Positions 32,703 through 42,494 of a DNA stretch of 59,191 nucleotides are shown here, piece by piece. Both the position numbers and the translations under genes were made by a program. Positions within the stretch are counted from its first letter, which is position 1, and each line of letters opens with the position of its first letter. This stretch comes from an uncultured Pseudomonadota bacterium. GTDB lineage: Bacteria > Pseudomonadota > Alphaproteobacteria > RF32 > CAG-239. The stretch is from positions 1-59,191 of the forward strand of contig CASFJS010000017.1 in assembly GCA_949295085.1 (NCBI GenBank). The letters run 5' to 3'. The notes below the pieces were generated by a model. The model worked only from the letters and a program-made list of their open reading frames with translations, was not told the DNA's origin and did no database searches.

Positions 32703-33770
32703 TTAGAATTCTCCGCGGAAATAGTCATTGAAAAACTCATTCATAATCATGTTATAATCATCTTCGCCACGAATAACTTTGGCCACAAAAGAGCGCAGCT
32801 TGTTTTTGGGAATATAGATACGAAAATCTTTCGGCATGGCCATATTGGCACCGATAACGCCTTCAAGCTGAAAATCGTCCTCAATAAACGGCGACAAGAC
32901 AATCTCGACATTGCAAAACTTGATGGCACCGCGCGGCGGCAGGCGAAGCTCCGGACGCGTAATAATGTTTAACTGTCCCTCAATACCGGCGATAACCTCC
33001 ATCTGGTTATAGTTGGAAAAACGAACTTTGTTATATTCGCCACCGTCATTTACCACCTCGGCGGACAAGAACATCTCGCGGGCGATAACATTTGAAATAT
33101 TGGCGCCCTGGATTTCAAATGAGACCTTTACATATTGCTCCGGCGGATTGTCAATGCTGTTGGGGTAGAGCATATCTTCATCCTGATTTTCCAAAGCCTC
33201 AATTTTCTTGTTGGCAACTTTGAGGTCAATATTGGGCTGCGGATAGCGGCCGAACATTCCGGCAATCACGGCATAAGGCGCCGGAACATTGTTAGAGCCG
33301 GAACGAATATAGATGGTGGAATTGCCGGTTGTCATCAAAGGGGATACATCGCTTTTGGGAATATAGGTGGCAATAAACCCATCTCCATTTTCATCAACAC
33401 TGATGATGTGGTTGCGGACTTTATTGTGACTTGGAACCGTGCAACCGGAAATGGCATTTTCCAGCCAGCTTAAAAACCGATGTACGTTTTTGACCTTGAC
33501 TTTGGCTTTGGCAACATCGCCGATTTCGCCATCACGCGAGCACTCGACGCCCCAAATGACAACGCCGCCTTCGGAATTGCCAAAACCGGATATGGCCTTG
33601 GATAAATTCTTGCGATCGTCACGATGCAGGGTATTGAAATTTTTGCCGTCGGAAGCAGCTTGTTTGAAGTCGATAAAAAGTTCTTCACTCTGGCGGTTGA
33701 CAATGAACTCGTCTATTGCCTCTTCACCAAAATAAACCAGTTTTTGAAAAATATCTTCTGCGCGTGACAT
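32703..33770 (-). CDS. AlbA_2/Schlafen-like putative nucleic-acid-binding protein
   Basis: 355 residues. The N-terminal 160 residues carry the AlbA_2 (Schlafen-type) pattern: [16 protein letters not shown] (E...DFK core), [21 protein letters not shown], and [27 protein letters not shown] (quoted in part), which ends the domain. The rest (180-355) is beta-rich and unrecognised ([35 protein letters not shown]). AlbA_2 proteins occur as transcriptional regulators and in some phage-defence contexts; no partner of that kind is adjacent. It is the first gene of an operon with rnhA, which hints at nucleic-acid metabolism. Confidence 0.82.
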   Translation of the reverse strand: MSRAEDIFQKLVYFGEEAIDEFIVNRQSEELFIDFKQAASDGKNFNTLHRDDRKNLSKAISGFGNSEGGVVIWGVECSRDGEIGDVAKAKVKVKNVHRFLSWLENAISGCTVPSHNKVRNHIISVDENGDGFIATYIPKSDVSPLMTTGNSTIYIRSGSNNVPAPYAVIAGMFGRYPQPNIDLKVANKKIEALENQDEDMLYPNSIDNPPEQYVKVSFEIQGANISNVIAREMFLSAEVVNDGGEYNKVRFSNYNQMEVIAGIEGQLNIITRPELRLPPRGAIKFCNVEIVLSPFIEDDFQLEGVIGANMAMPKDFRIYIPKNKLRSFVAKVIRGEDDYNMIMNEFFNDYFRGEF

Positions 33771-33840
33771 GGCTAAAAAACTCCTGCAAAATACCGCCTA
33801 CGATTGTTTTTATGTTAGCGGATAATCTTTAAGATTTTAT

Positions 33841-35100
33841 TTATGCCAGAAGCTTTTGCAGCTCATCATATTCCGTGTATTTATCAACAGCGCCCAATAA
33901 TGTATATGTCGGATTGGAGGCAAAAATCCCTGCAGCGATATTTTTGATATCGTCTTTGGTTACGGCGTCGATTTTGGCAATAACTTCCTCAACGCTCAGA
34001 CTGCGACCGTAAATCAGATTTTGGCGGGCCAAAACCTCGGCCGTCGACGAAGAACTTTCGAGTCCCATTTTAATGCTGGCCTTAAGCTGCATTTTGGCGC
34101 GCGAAAACTCTTTATCGCTGACTAAGTCGTTGCAGATTTTTTTGATCTCATCAACAACTACCGGAATTAGAACCGGAATATCTTTGGCGCCGGTACCGGC
34201 ATAAATACCAAATATTCCTTCCTGAGTATGCGCGGCGGTAAAGCTGTAGACCGAATAGACCAGACCACGCTTTTCGCGAATTTCCTGAAACAGGCGTGAC
34301 GACATACCACCGCCCAAAATTGTCGACAAGATGGCGACATCATAGTAGCGCTCGCTTTTATAAGGACAAGCCTTAAAGCCTAAAACCAGATGGCTCTGCT
34401 CTATCGGGCGACGCTCTAAGAAAAAGCCGCCGCCATAATTTTGTGCCTCGGTGGTAAAATTGGTCTTAGTGCGAAAACTTTGCATCCGTTTGGCGACCAT
34501 ATCGACAAAATCCTGATGTTTGATGTTGCCAACCGCGCAAAGCACCATATTTTCGGCGGCATAGTTGCTGCTGATGTAGTCAAGCAATGTTTGACGATTG
34601 AATGAACGAACCGTTTTTTCCGGACCGAGGATCGAACGGCCTAAAGCCTGATCCGGAAAAGCCGTTGCTTGAAAATAATCAAAGACGATATCGTCCGGCG
34701 TATCTATGGTCTGCTTAATTTCCTGAATAACGACATCGCGCTCTTTAATTAATTCTTCTTCCGGAAAGGTCGAATTTAGTATCGAATCGGTCAAAACATC
34801 TACGGCCAATTCGGCATTTTCTTTCATCATCTTGGCATAATAAGCGGTAAACTCTCGCGAAGTGTAGGCGTTTGACTGACCGCCGACATCTTCTATTTCC
34901 TCGGAAATCTGCAAAGCCGTGCGCGTCTTGGTCCCCTTAAAAGACATATGTTCCAAAAAATGCGATATACCGTTATTGCTCTTATTTTCGTAAGCCGATC
35001 CGGTTCTTACCCAGACACCTAACGAAACAGTTTCCAATTGCGGGCGCTCTGAGGTTATGATTCTTAATCCGTTGGTTAAAGTGGTTATTTGTGAATTCAT
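33841..35100 (-). CDS. M16 family zinc peptidase (processing-peptidase-like)
   Basis: 419 residues. The inverted zinc motif HFLEHMSFKGT (HxxEH) is at about residues 48-58, with the distal Glu in the ENAELAVDVLTD region. The second M16 half (residues about 190-400) contains GGGMSSRLFQEIREKRGLVYSVYS (quoted in part), the typical inactive-repeat signature. Members cleave presequences or misfolded peptides; this soluble single-chain type resembles alphaproteobacterial relatives of mitochondrial MPP. It lies 20 bp after the hpnE stop, so it probably shares the trmFO-hpnCDE transcript. Confidence 0.94.
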   Translation of the reverse strand: MNSQITTLTNGLRIITSERPQLETVSLGVWVRTGSAYENKSNNGISHFLEHMSFKGTKTRTALQISEEIEDVGGQSNAYTSREFTAYYAKMMKENAELAVDVLTDSILNSTFPEEELIKERDVVIQEIKQTIDTPDDIVFDYFQATAFPDQALGRSILGPEKTVRSFNRQTLLDYISSNYAAENMVLCAVGNIKHQDFVDMVAKRMQSFRTKTNFTTEAQNYGGGFFLERRPIEQSHLVLGFKACPYKSERYYDVAILSTILGGGMSSRLFQEIREKRGLVYSVYSFTAAHTQEGIFGIYAGTGAKDIPVLIPVVVDEIKKICNDLVSDKEFSRAKMQLKASIKMGLESSSSTAEVLARQNLIYGRSLSVEEVIAKIDAVTKDDIKNIAAGIFASNPTYTLLGAVDKYTEYDELQKLLA

Positions 35101-35120
35101 TTTTACCCCGTTTATTTTAA

Positions 35121-36197
35121 TTACATCGTTTTTATCGCTGTTTTGACGGCTCTTATTGCCGATTTAACGGCCGTTTCCATGCGGCAAGGATAATTTTTCA
35201 TCGTCCAGTCGCCGGCCAGAAACACGTTCGGATATATTGTCAAAGCATTATCCGGACGGCGCTCATTATTGCCTTTGTCTTGGCAAATAGTGGCGTTTTT
35301 GCAGCATAATGCTTTGTACGGCGGCATAAAAGCCGAATTAACGCCTCTGATTTTATCAACCTCCTGCCATGACTTCAGAGCCTGTTCCGGTAATTTTTCA
35401 TCCCGAGAAGATCCGTTAAAAATCGTTACGGACAAGCTCTTATCGTTCACACAAACTCTGTCGGTAAAACCGTTTGCAACACCGATAAGCGATATCTTGC
35501 CCGGCAAAAATATTCGCTGCGACGTGCGGTATATTATATTGACAATTTGATTATGTTCAAGAGGAATGACCGGTAAAACTTTGCTGCAATTAAAATTGTC
35601 CAAGGCTATGATAACTTTGTCGCCGGCCGCAATATCCACACAACCGTTTGAAAATTCGAGCTGAGCCGCTACGCCAAATTGCGCTTTTATTTTATGCAAA
35701 CGCGTCTCCCGGTGTATCTCGTCGGCATAGGCGGCCAGTGTGTTAATAACCCTTTGGCTTAAATTTTGCTCAGAACACCACATACGGCGTTGCCGCGAGC
35801 TCCACGGAAAAGTGTTCCGGATGATTGTCCGGCAAATTGCCGGAGATATCTCCCGGGGTTCCGTGTTACATAACAATTTAAAAAATTGTCGCAAGTTTCG
35901 ATGATACGAAAAACTTAATTCCTTATCCCGCATATCGATAAACGGAACACGCGAACACCACTCGTTTTTTTTAACGAATCCGGCCATAAAACAATCCGCC
36001 CCCATAATCATGTGAACGGCGTTATCCAGACGCATTTCCATGCCTGCGTCATCATAGGAATACGCCCTGCCGCCCAAATATTCTGCCGCTTCATATATAA
36101 TGGAACGAACATCGGGGTAATGCCGCTTCAGATACCAGGCTGCAGCCAAACCCGCTATTCCACCACCGATAATGTGATATGTCCTTTGCGGCAACAC
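35121..36197 (-). CDS. hpnE: Squalene-associated FAD-dependent desaturase HpnE
   Basis: 358 residues, at the short end for HpnE (about 400-420). N-terminal FAD-binding HIIGGGIAGLAAAWYLKRH, then EAAEYLGGRAYSY. The C-terminal cofactor motif is NVFLAGDWTMKNYPCRMETAVKSA (quoted in part: AGDWT...PCRMETAV). It reduces hydroxysqualene to squalene. Start is GTG at 36197 with GGGAG upstream, inside a minus-strand operon after hpnC and hpnD. Weaker central sequence, so some divergence. Confidence 0.88.
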   Translation of the reverse strand: MLPQRTYHIIGGGIAGLAAAWYLKRHYPDVRSIIYEAAEYLGGRAYSYDDAGMEMRLDNAVHMIMGADCFMAGFVKKNEWCSRVPFIDMRDKELSFSYHRNLRQFFKLLCNTEPREISPAICRTIIRNTFPWSSRQRRMWCSEQNLSQRVINTLAAYADEIHRETRLHKIKAQFGVAAQLEFSNGCVDIAAGDKVIIALDNFNCSKVLPVIPLEHNQIVNIIYRTSQRIFLPGKISLIGVANGFTDRVCVNDKSLSVTIFNGSSRDEKLPEQALKSWQEVDKIRGVNSAFMPPYKALCCKNATICQDKGNNERRPDNALTIYPNVFLAGDWTMKNYPCRMETAVKSAIRAVKTAIKTM

Positions 36198-36203
36198 GAG
36201 AAT

Positions 36204-37040
36204 TTATCTCCCGCCAAAAGCCTTTAAGATTAAAAATATTTTGCTCGGCCATCCCAGCCGCGGTTTGGGTGAAATAACCTCCCAACCACGATTTTTCATC
36301 ATATCAAAATAGCGCTTGTAAATATAGGCTATTACTCTGATGTTGCGTGCCGTTTTTTTATCCAGCCCCGTCAAAAGCTCAAACGCCCGGTTATAATTTT
36401 TTTCGACCGTTTGACCCAATTCTTCGCGGGCAATTGCCAAATTGTTATCCACGACGACCGTCATCGGATCCGTTGACATAATGCCGGCTTTTTGTAAAAG
36501 CTCTCGCGGAATATAGAGTCTTCCGGCGACGGCATCGTCCCTGATATTGCGTAAAATTTCGGTCATTTGAACGGCCATACCCAAAGAGGTTGATAATTCC
36601 CGAATCAAAGTCTCATCCCTGCAACCGAGAATGCGCAAAGACAAACTGCCCGGTGCGCAGGCCACACCCTGACAGTAGCGCTCGAATTCCGGCAATGACG
36701 GCGCCTGCAGAGGCCGCGGCAAATTCATGGATATACCGTTCAGCAGATCAATAAGATCCTGCTTGGGCAAATTAAAACGCATGCAATTTTTGTAAATATT
36801 GCGTCCAATATCCGATTCCGGAACTTTTTTGTCATAGATATTGTCCAGTTCTTTACGCCAGGCATTTAACAATTCCATTTTTTGAGTTAACGGAGCCGAA
36901 CCGGAAACAATATCATCGATATGGCGACAAAAAGCATAGAGTGTATATATTGCCCGCCGTTCTTTGGTCGGTAATATGTACAACCCCCAAAAAACAGACA
37001 AACCGGATTTTTTAACAATCTTTTTTATCTGTTTGTTCAT
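36204..37040 (-). CDS. hpnD: Presqualene diphosphate synthase HpnD
   Basis: About 278 residues from the ATG at 37040, overlapping the hpnC stop by 4 bp (ATGA). Squalene/phytoene synthase family: first Asp motif FCRHIDDIVSG (DDxxD-type), YCQGVACAPGSLSLRIL, and second Asp motif QMTEILRNIRDDAVAGRLYIPRE (quoted: NIRDDAVAGRLYIP). It condenses two farnesyl diphosphates to presqualene diphosphate. Middle gene of hpnC-hpnD-hpnE. Confidence 0.93.
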   Translation of the reverse strand: MNKQIKKIVKKSGLSVFWGLYILPTKERRAIYTLYAFCRHIDDIVSGSAPLTQKMELLNAWRKELDNIYDKKVPESDIGRNIYKNCMRFNLPKQDLIDLLNGISMNLPRPLQAPSLPEFERYCQGVACAPGSLSLRILGCRDETLIRELSTSLGMAVQMTEILRNIRDDAVAGRLYIPRELLQKAGIMSTDPMTVVVDNNLAIAREELGQTVEKNYNRAFELLTGLDKKTARNIRVIAYIYKRYFDMMKNRGWEVISPKPRLGWPSKIFLILKAFGGR

Positions 37041-37879
37041 AAGACATGTCCTTGTCCAAAAAGCTTGCGTTTTACGGCGCTGAGGCCGCCAAACACAAAA
37101 GCCCAGAGCCAATCTGCCATATTAAGGCATGGCGGATTTTGCAAAAAGTCAATCCTTTTGTATTTTTGTAACATGGAATTGGTTAAAGAAAGAATAACAC
37201 ATATCTTCAACCTTAAAGTAAAATTTGTAATCTGGCCGGGCAACATATTGACATCTTTTAAGATTTTTTCAATTCGGCCGCATAATTCAAGCAATATCTT
37301 ATCGGCTCCCGGTGTTGTGTAATTCAGACCGAAATCACCGGGCCGAACATCGTATTTTTGCATAATATCTGCCGGAATAAGGCATCTTTTTTGCAGACTT
37401 ACGTCCTTTTTTATCCGTCCCAGATAATCAACCAGATAACAAACAATGCACAATTGTTCCATTGGCAAGACGGCTGACACCCGTTCGTTATACAATGCCA
37501 GAATCAGTCTGCCTTCCGGCGCGGCCAAAGCACGACAATACCCCAGAAGTTCTTCCCAAATGCGGATATGCGGCGCGCCGGCATTTTGTTCATACCCCCT
37601 CAAAACATCCAAAAACAACGACGCATCGAGGTTTTCGGTAACGAACATTTTGCCAAGCTTTTTTGCCGCCGGATAATCATCGTCTGTTTGCGGGTGCAAA
37701 AATGCCTGCCGGATATTTTCCAGCCGGCGTAATTTTTCATCCGTCGAAGACGACGGATCGTCGGCTATGCCCCGCACAATACTGACGCCACGATTATATG
37801 TATTTATCAATGCGGCAAAACGTTTTGCACATAAACGCATAATCAGAGATTGGGAGTTTTCCACCGTTTGATGATTCAT
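37037..37879 (-). CDS. hpnC: Hydroxysqualene synthase-like protein HpnC, divergent
   Basis: About 280 residues from the ATG at 37879 (an upstream TTG at 37906 overlaps trmFO). It is a squalene/phytoene synthase family member by position and by segments such as LINTYNRGVSIVRGIADDPS (first Asp region), YCRALAAPEGRLILALYNE, and VDYLGRIKKDVSLQKRCLIPADIM (second Asp region, quoted in part). Both Asp-rich motifs are weaker than in HpnD: the second reads D-x-x-G-R-I-K-K-D, lacking the usual DxxxD. HpnC converts presqualene diphosphate to hydroxysqualene. Activity is likely but not certain. Confidence 0.82.
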   Translation of the reverse strand: MNHQTVENSQSLIMRLCAKRFAALINTYNRGVSIVRGIADDPSSSTDEKLRRLENIRQAFLHPQTDDDYPAAKKLGKMFVTENLDASLFLDVLRGYEQNAGAPHIRIWEELLGYCRALAAPEGRLILALYNERVSAVLPMEQLCIVCYLVDYLGRIKKDVSLQKRCLIPADIMQKYDVRPGDFGLNYTTPGADKILLELCGRIEKILKDVNMLPGQITNFTLRLKICVILSLTNSMLQKYKRIDFLQNPPCLNMADWLWAFVFGGLSAVKRKLFGQGHVL

Positions 37880-37886
37880 TGTATCT

Positions 37887-39239
37887 TTAAGCCTTTGTTT
37901 GTTCAAGCCACGGGGCTATGTCATTTTGCGCCCGGCGACAATAAGCCTGCTTGCGCTCGGCGCCTTTAAGCTTGCGAAATTTTCCGTTAACGGTAATTGT
38001 GCCGGGGATTGACGGGAAAAGGCCGAAATTGACATTCATCGGCTGATAGTTTTGCGGATTGGTCGTATCGCGCAGGTGTGACCAAACCGCGCCAAAGGCT
38101 GTTGTCCGCGGCGGCAAAACAGGCGTGCGCCCCACAAACTCGCAAGCCTTAAAATAACCGGCCAGCCAGCCGACGGCGGCACTTTCGACATATCCCTCAC
38201 AACCGGTTATTTGTCCGGCAAAGGAAAGATGAGGCTGTGTCTTCAAACGCAAAAAATCATCCAGCAGCAACGGACTGTTAATGAAAGTATTACGGTGGAT
38301 ACCGCCGAATCTGGCAAAACTTGCCTTTTCGAGCCCGGGTATCAGCCGAAAAACCCTTTGTTGCTCACCGTATTTCATCTTGGTTTGAAATCCGACCATA
38401 TTGCGCAAAGTGTCTTCTTTGTTGTCCTGACGCAGCTGCACGACGGCATAGGGTTTTTGTCCGGGGGTATGCGGGTTGGTCAGCCCCACCGGTTTCATCG
38501 GCCCGAAAAGCAACGTATCCCGCCCGCGCTCGGCCATCACCTCAACCGGCAGGCAGCCGTCAAAATAAGAGCCCTTTTCAAATTCGCGAAAAACCATTTT
38601 GTCGGCATTCAGAAGAGCCTCCACAAAGGCATAATATTCATCTTCGGTCAACGGACAATTGATGTAATCAAACTTATCGCCTTTATCGTAACGCGATTGA
38701 TACCAGGCTTTGGTAAAATCAATACTGTCTTTGTACACGACCGGCGCTATGGCGTCAAAAAAATTGAGCCCGCAACTGCCGGTTGCCGCCAAAACGGCAT
38801 TGATCAGTTTTTCGGAGGCCAAAGGTCCGGCCGCAATGATTGCCGGCTGTTCCGGCGGCGGTAATTCGGTGACTTCTTCACTTACAAAATCAATCAACGG
38901 GTGGCCGCGCAGTTTTTGATCAATAAATTGCGAAAATTCTTCCCTGTCAACGGCCAATGCCCCGCCGGCGGGAACTCTTGTCGCGTCGGCGGCCGCCAAA
39001 ACCAAAGATCCGGCCCGACGCATTTCCTGATGCAGCAAGCCGACGGCGCTGGTATCGGCATCATCCGAACGCAATGAATTGGAGCAAACAAGCTCGGCCG
39101 CTTTAGATGTTTTATGAGCCGGTGTCATAACCAAAGGGCGCATTTCGCGGATACTCACTTTTATTCCGCGCGCGGCTAACTGCCATGCGGCCTCGGCTCC
39201 GGCCAGACCGGCACCGATAATATGTATTTTTCCACCCAT
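37887..39239 (-). CDS. trmFO: Folate-dependent tRNA-m5U54 methyltransferase TrmFO
   Basis: 450 residues, normal for TrmFO. FAD-binding [16 protein letters not shown]; family motif [11 protein letters not shown]; the catalytic Cys region [27 protein letters not shown] and the C-terminal [11 protein letters not shown]. It methylates U54 in tRNA T-loops using methylenetetrahydrofolate. It is the first gene of the minus-strand operon leading into hpnCDE, 7 bp before hpnC. Confidence 0.97.
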   Translation of the reverse strand: MGGKIHIIGAGLAGAEAAWQLAARGIKVSIREMRPLVMTPAHKTSKAAELVCSNSLRSDDADTSAVGLLHQEMRRAGSLVLAAADATRVPAGGALAVDREEFSQFIDQKLRGHPLIDFVSEEVTELPPPEQPAIIAAGPLASEKLINAVLAATGSCGLNFFDAIAPVVYKDSIDFTKAWYQSRYDKGDKFDYINCPLTEDEYYAFVEALLNADKMVFREFEKGSYFDGCLPVEVMAERGRDTLLFGPMKPVGLTNPHTPGQKPYAVVQLRQDNKEDTLRNMVGFQTKMKYGEQQRVFRLIPGLEKASFARFGGIHRNTFINSPLLLDDFLRLKTQPHLSFAGQITGCEGYVESAAVGWLAGYFKACEFVGRTPVLPPRTTAFGAVWSHLRDTTNPQNYQPMNVNFGLFPSIPGTITVNGKFRKLKGAERKQAYCRRAQNDIAPWLEQTKA

Positions 39240-39390
39240 TATGCAAAATCTTTATCAAAAATATCAATGTTGGGATTTTATAAACGGATTTATCGTAAAA
39301 GTAAACAAAAACTTCGTTTATAAGTCGTGCATAACATTTGCCATTCTAAATAAAAAACAATATACTGGTGCCCGATACGGAGGATATTTT

Positions 39391-40512
39391 TTGAAAAAGG
39401 TTTGTTTTTTTGGCTTTTTTCCGGCAATCTGGCTGTGTTTTTGCGGTCCGGCTTATGCCAGTGAAGATCCGGAAACTTTTGAGCTGCCGACAGATTTTAC
39501 TTTTGGTAATCTGCCGGATATTGAGCCTTTGGATGTTGAAACAAACGAATCACTCCCGCCTCCCGCCTCTATGGAAGCCGTATCCGAAACAATGCCGCAG
39601 CAGACATCTTTGCCTGAGGAAATGCCGCTGCCGGCAGATGAAGAAGTTGAGGACATCTATATTCCCTCTGCCAATAATCCGCCGGCGGATGCCTTTAGCG
39701 AAGACAGAAGTCTGACCGAAACACTCAAAGAAGATGCCGCCAAGCAGACGTCCAGTCCTCTGGAGGGAACCTGGGTTGAGAAAATCACTTCCTCCAACCC
39801 GCTGTCTTTACTGACGGCCGATAAGTCCGCCGCCGCTGATGATGAAGCGGATGAGGAGGAGCATTTGGAAGATATGATTCAGGGCGCCCGCGGCAACGAT
39901 TTGAACGGCCGTTCAAATGCCTCTGTTTTTGATGTTGCCGGCGTGATGCTCCGGATGAATTTGTATCAGGCCGAAAGGACTCTGCAAAAACGCGGATTTA
40001 GAAAAATCAACGCCAGATTTCAAATTCCCAATTTTATCAAATGGCGCAATGAAGAAGCCTGCCGGCGCGAGGGTGTCGTCGGGTATGAGCGTTTGGAGGC
40101 CTGCGTTATCGACAAAGCCAAAGAAGACGGCTATGAATATATGGAATATCTTAAATATGCAAAGTTTGACAGTAAGGAAGAAATAGAGGTTTATTTTACC
40201 AGCAACTTTACCGATAATAAGGTTTATAAAATCGTTTATCGCTCCAGGATTGCGACCATTACCGGAAATTCGCCCAAGGCTATTTATATCCGCAATATTA
40301 AGGTTTATGATTTTTGGAAAAAAATCAACCAGAAATACGGCCAGCCGGATAATAAAACAACCGTCACCTGGGGATTGGGCGGAGATAAACCTTATCTGAA
40401 AGCGGATACCGGCTATTTGTTGCTGGAGGATCCGATGTTTCGCGAGCTTGATTATACGCGAATGTCACGCGAAGATCAGCGTTTTATTCACAGCGACTTT
40501 TATAATTTTTGA
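39391..40512 (+). CDS. Exported protein of unknown function, first gene of the chpT cluster
   Basis: About 373 residues. I take the start as the TTG at 39391, because GGAGG (39379-39383) lies 7 nt before it and the product then begins with a clean signal peptide (KKVCFFGFFPAIWLCFCGPAYA). The frame reaches back to 39241 through non-coding-looking sequence. Residues 25-180 are acidic, Pro/Ser/Glu-rich and probably disordered. The C-terminal 180 residues form a folded domain (SVFDVAGVMLRMNLYQAERT, TLQKRGFRKINARFQIPNF, KIVYRSRI, KKINQKYGQPDN). No family recognised. It is 45 bp upstream of chpT, in the same direction. Confidence 0.78.
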   Translation: MKKVCFFGFFPAIWLCFCGPAYASEDPETFELPTDFTFGNLPDIEPLDVETNESLPPPASMEAVSETMPQQTSLPEEMPLPADEEVEDIYIPSANNPPADAFSEDRSLTETLKEDAAKQTSSPLEGTWVEKITSSNPLSLLTADKSAAADDEADEEEHLEDMIQGARGNDLNGRSNASVFDVAGVMLRMNLYQAERTLQKRGFRKINARFQIPNFIKWRNEEACRREGVVGYERLEACVIDKAKEDGYEYMEYLKYAKFDSKEEIEVYFTSNFTDNKVYKIVYRSRIATITGNSPKAIYIRNIKVYDFWKKINQKYGQPDNKTTVTWGLGGDKPYLKADTGYLLLEDPMFRELDYTRMSREDQRFIHSDFYNF

Positions 40513-40557
40513 TATTATGCCGGGGGTTTAGGTGTTATTTATTGGGAAACGGAACAA

Positions 40558-41151
40558 ATGACAAGAGATTTAGTGACAGAGCTTGTTTGCACACGGATCA
40601 GCCATGATCTGGCCGGAAATATCGGCGCGGTTGCCAACGCCGCAGAGCTTTTGGAGGAAGGTGATCTGGATTTTTTGGATGATATCAAGGCGATTTTGAA
40701 GCATAGCTCGCAAACTTTGGCGGCGAGGATGAAGTTTTTTCGTATGGCTTTCGGTTTGGATAACGCCAATCTTGAAAATACCGATATTGTTATGAAAACG
40801 GCGCAGGATTATCTGAGCTGCCTCGGCAATAAAGATTACCCGGTTGAATTGCGGTTTGAGGTCAATACTCCGGGAAAATACCGAAAAGCCCTGCAAATGC
40901 TTATGATTATGGCGGATTTGTTGATCCGCGGCGGGCAATTGCGTATTTTTGAAACCGCCGGCGGTCTGGCGGCCGAGATTGCGGAAAACGTCAAAATTGC
41001 CGCCGATAAGGTTGAAAAAATACGCCTTTTTTCCGAGGGAAATATGCCCTCGCCCGATGCCGGTCTGGCTCCTTTGTATGCCCTGGCCGAAAACGGGCAA
41101 CGTTTGAAACTTAACAATGAGGGCGGCTTTTTGCGCCTTACAGCGGAGTAA
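40558..41151 (+). CDS. chpT: Histidine phosphotransferase ChpT
   Basis: 197 residues. The phosphorelay helix LVCTRISHDLAGNIGAVANAAELLEEGD (quoted: CTRISHDLAGNIGA, with phospho-His in SHDL) and the following helix SSQTLAARMKFFRMAFG match ChpT, the alphaproteobacterial dimeric phosphotransferase that passes phosphoryl groups from CckA to CtrA and CpdR. The C-terminal half is the degenerate ATPase-like fold (ETAGGLAAEIAENVK). No ctrA or cckA is in this window. It is followed 8 bp later by a CheY-like gene and then cheR, a frequent alphaproteobacterial arrangement. Confidence 0.88.
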   Translation: MTRDLVTELVCTRISHDLAGNIGAVANAAELLEEGDLDFLDDIKAILKHSSQTLAARMKFFRMAFGLDNANLENTDIVMKTAQDYLSCLGNKDYPVELRFEVNTPGKYRKALQMLMIMADLLIRGGQLRIFETAGGLAAEIAENVKIAADKVEKIRLFSEGNMPSPDAGLAPLYALAENGQRLKLNNEGGFLRLTAE

Positions 41152-41159
41152 TATGTTAT

Positions 41160-41543
41160 ATGCCCAGTTGTCTTATTGCCGATGATTCAAAAGTGATGCG
41201 CATGCTGCTCGGTAAAATTATGGAAAATTTCGGCTATACGGTGAGTGAGGCCGAGGACGGCGAGGATTTGCTCGAGCAATGCGGCCAAAGTATGCCCGAT
41301 ATCATTATCAGCGATTGGAGTTTGCCTTTGGTTGACGGTATTGACGCGTTGTATAAAATCCGGTCGGACCGCAAAATAACCCAGCCGATTTTTTTGTTTT
41401 GCTCTTATTTAAAAGATACGGATATCATTAAACAGGCTCTGGCCGGAGGGGCCGACGACTTTATCATGCGGCCGTTTGACGAAGATATTATTGCCTCAAA
41501 ATTGAAAATTATCAAAATCATGCGGGGAGTGCAACGCCCATGA
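41160..41543 (+). CDS. CheY-like single-domain response regulator
   Basis: 127 residues, receiver domain only. Acidic pocket LIADDSKVMRMLL (DD), phospho-acceptor in IIISDWSLPLVDGI (D at about residue 52), and C-terminal SYLKDTDIIKQALAGGADDFIMRPFDEDI (quoted: GADDFIMRPF), where the usual conserved Lys of KP is replaced by Arg. The Thr/Ser site is Ser in FCSYLK. It sits between chpT and cheR and overlaps cheR by 4 bp. Confidence 0.92.
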   Translation: MPSCLIADDSKVMRMLLGKIMENFGYTVSEAEDGEDLLEQCGQSMPDIIISDWSLPLVDGIDALYKIRSDRKITQPIFLFCSYLKDTDIIKQALAGGADDFIMRPFDEDIIASKLKIIKIMRGVQRP

Positions 41544-42448
41544 GACGCGCTGATTTTGAATTTTTGCTTGATTTGCTTAAAGAAAACGCCGGATGGGAAT
41601 TTGACGAAACCCAATATTTTATCATTGATAAAAAAATATCCAATTTTATCCGCGAAAAAGGTTATGATTCGGTTGATGATCTTGTCTTGGATCTTAAAAC
41701 GGGAAAAAGACCTCTTATTGCTCAGGTTGTTGAGGCGATGGCCTTTTCCGACACGGCGTTTTTCAGAGATTTTGAGGTGTTTTACCGTTTTCAACATGTG
41801 TTGTTGCCGGTATTAAAAGAAAAATGCCGGGCTTCAAAAAAACTAAATATATGGAGCCTTGGCTGTTCAACCGGCCAGGAGACTTATTCCATCGGTATTG
41901 CCATCAACCGTGCGCACAAAATGTTTGCCGACTGGGATATTCATATTCTGGGGTCTGATTTATCATCGCTGGCCATCAGCAAGGCCCAACACGGCAGTTA
42001 TAATAATTTTGAGATACAGATGGGGCTTAATGCGCGCACCATTCTGGAGTTTTTTGATTATCAAAACGAGCAATGGAATATCCGGGATGATATCCGGCAG
42101 ATGGTGGATTTCCGGCGTTATAACATGCTTGAAGAGGCCATTGTCAAATCAAAATTTGAAATTGTTTTTTGTCGCAATGTGCTACGTTATTTTTCTCCGG
42201 AATATCAGGATGAAATTTTGCGCCGAATCAGCGAAAAACAGCCGCAGGGCGGTTATTTGTATCTGGGAAAGGATGAGAAGATACCCGCGGTTGAAAAATA
42301 TTACTACCGGCTGGATCCGGACAGCGGCGCCTATGTTGCCAAAGGCATTCACGCCAACCTTAACATTAATTCCGGAAAGCTGACCGAGCGGGCGCCCGCC
42401 GAGCCGGCCATGCCGAGTTTTGTGCGCCCGAGCAGCCTTATTAAGTGA
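41540..42448 (+). CDS. CheR-type protein-glutamate O-methyltransferase
   Basis: 302 residues. N-terminal CheR helical domain, then the SAM-dependent methyltransferase: the pre-domain motif MAFSDTAFFRDFEVFYRF (standard is NETSFFRD; here SDTAFFRD), SLGCSTGQETYSIGIA (SAM loop), ILGSDLSSLAISKAQHG, and EIVFCRNVLRYFSPE. The C-terminal 50 residues are an extra unstructured tail. CheR methylates chemoreceptors; in clusters with chpT it may instead serve a non-motility sensory system. No chemoreceptor or flagellar gene lies in this window. Confidence 0.92.
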   Translation: MRRADFEFLLDLLKENAGWEFDETQYFIIDKKISNFIREKGYDSVDDLVLDLKTGKRPLIAQVVEAMAFSDTAFFRDFEVFYRFQHVLLPVLKEKCRASKKLNIWSLGCSTGQETYSIGIAINRAHKMFADWDIHILGSDLSSLAISKAQHGSYNNFEIQMGLNARTILEFFDYQNEQWNIRDDIRQMVDFRRYNMLEEAIVKSKFEIVFCRNVLRYFSPEYQDEILRRISEKQPQGGYLYLGKDEKIPAVEKYYYRLDPDSGAYVAKGIHANLNINSGKLTERAPAEPAMPSFVRPSSLIK

Positions 42449-42494
42449 ATTTTCGGCCGTTGCGACCAGATTGGTGTCTGTTGTTGGGGCAACA

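Noticed and set aside
32703-33770. Anti-phage defence island
   Set aside because: Only one AlbA_2 gene; neighbours are housekeeping (rnhA, kdsB, HAD), with no nuclease, ATPase or retron partner.
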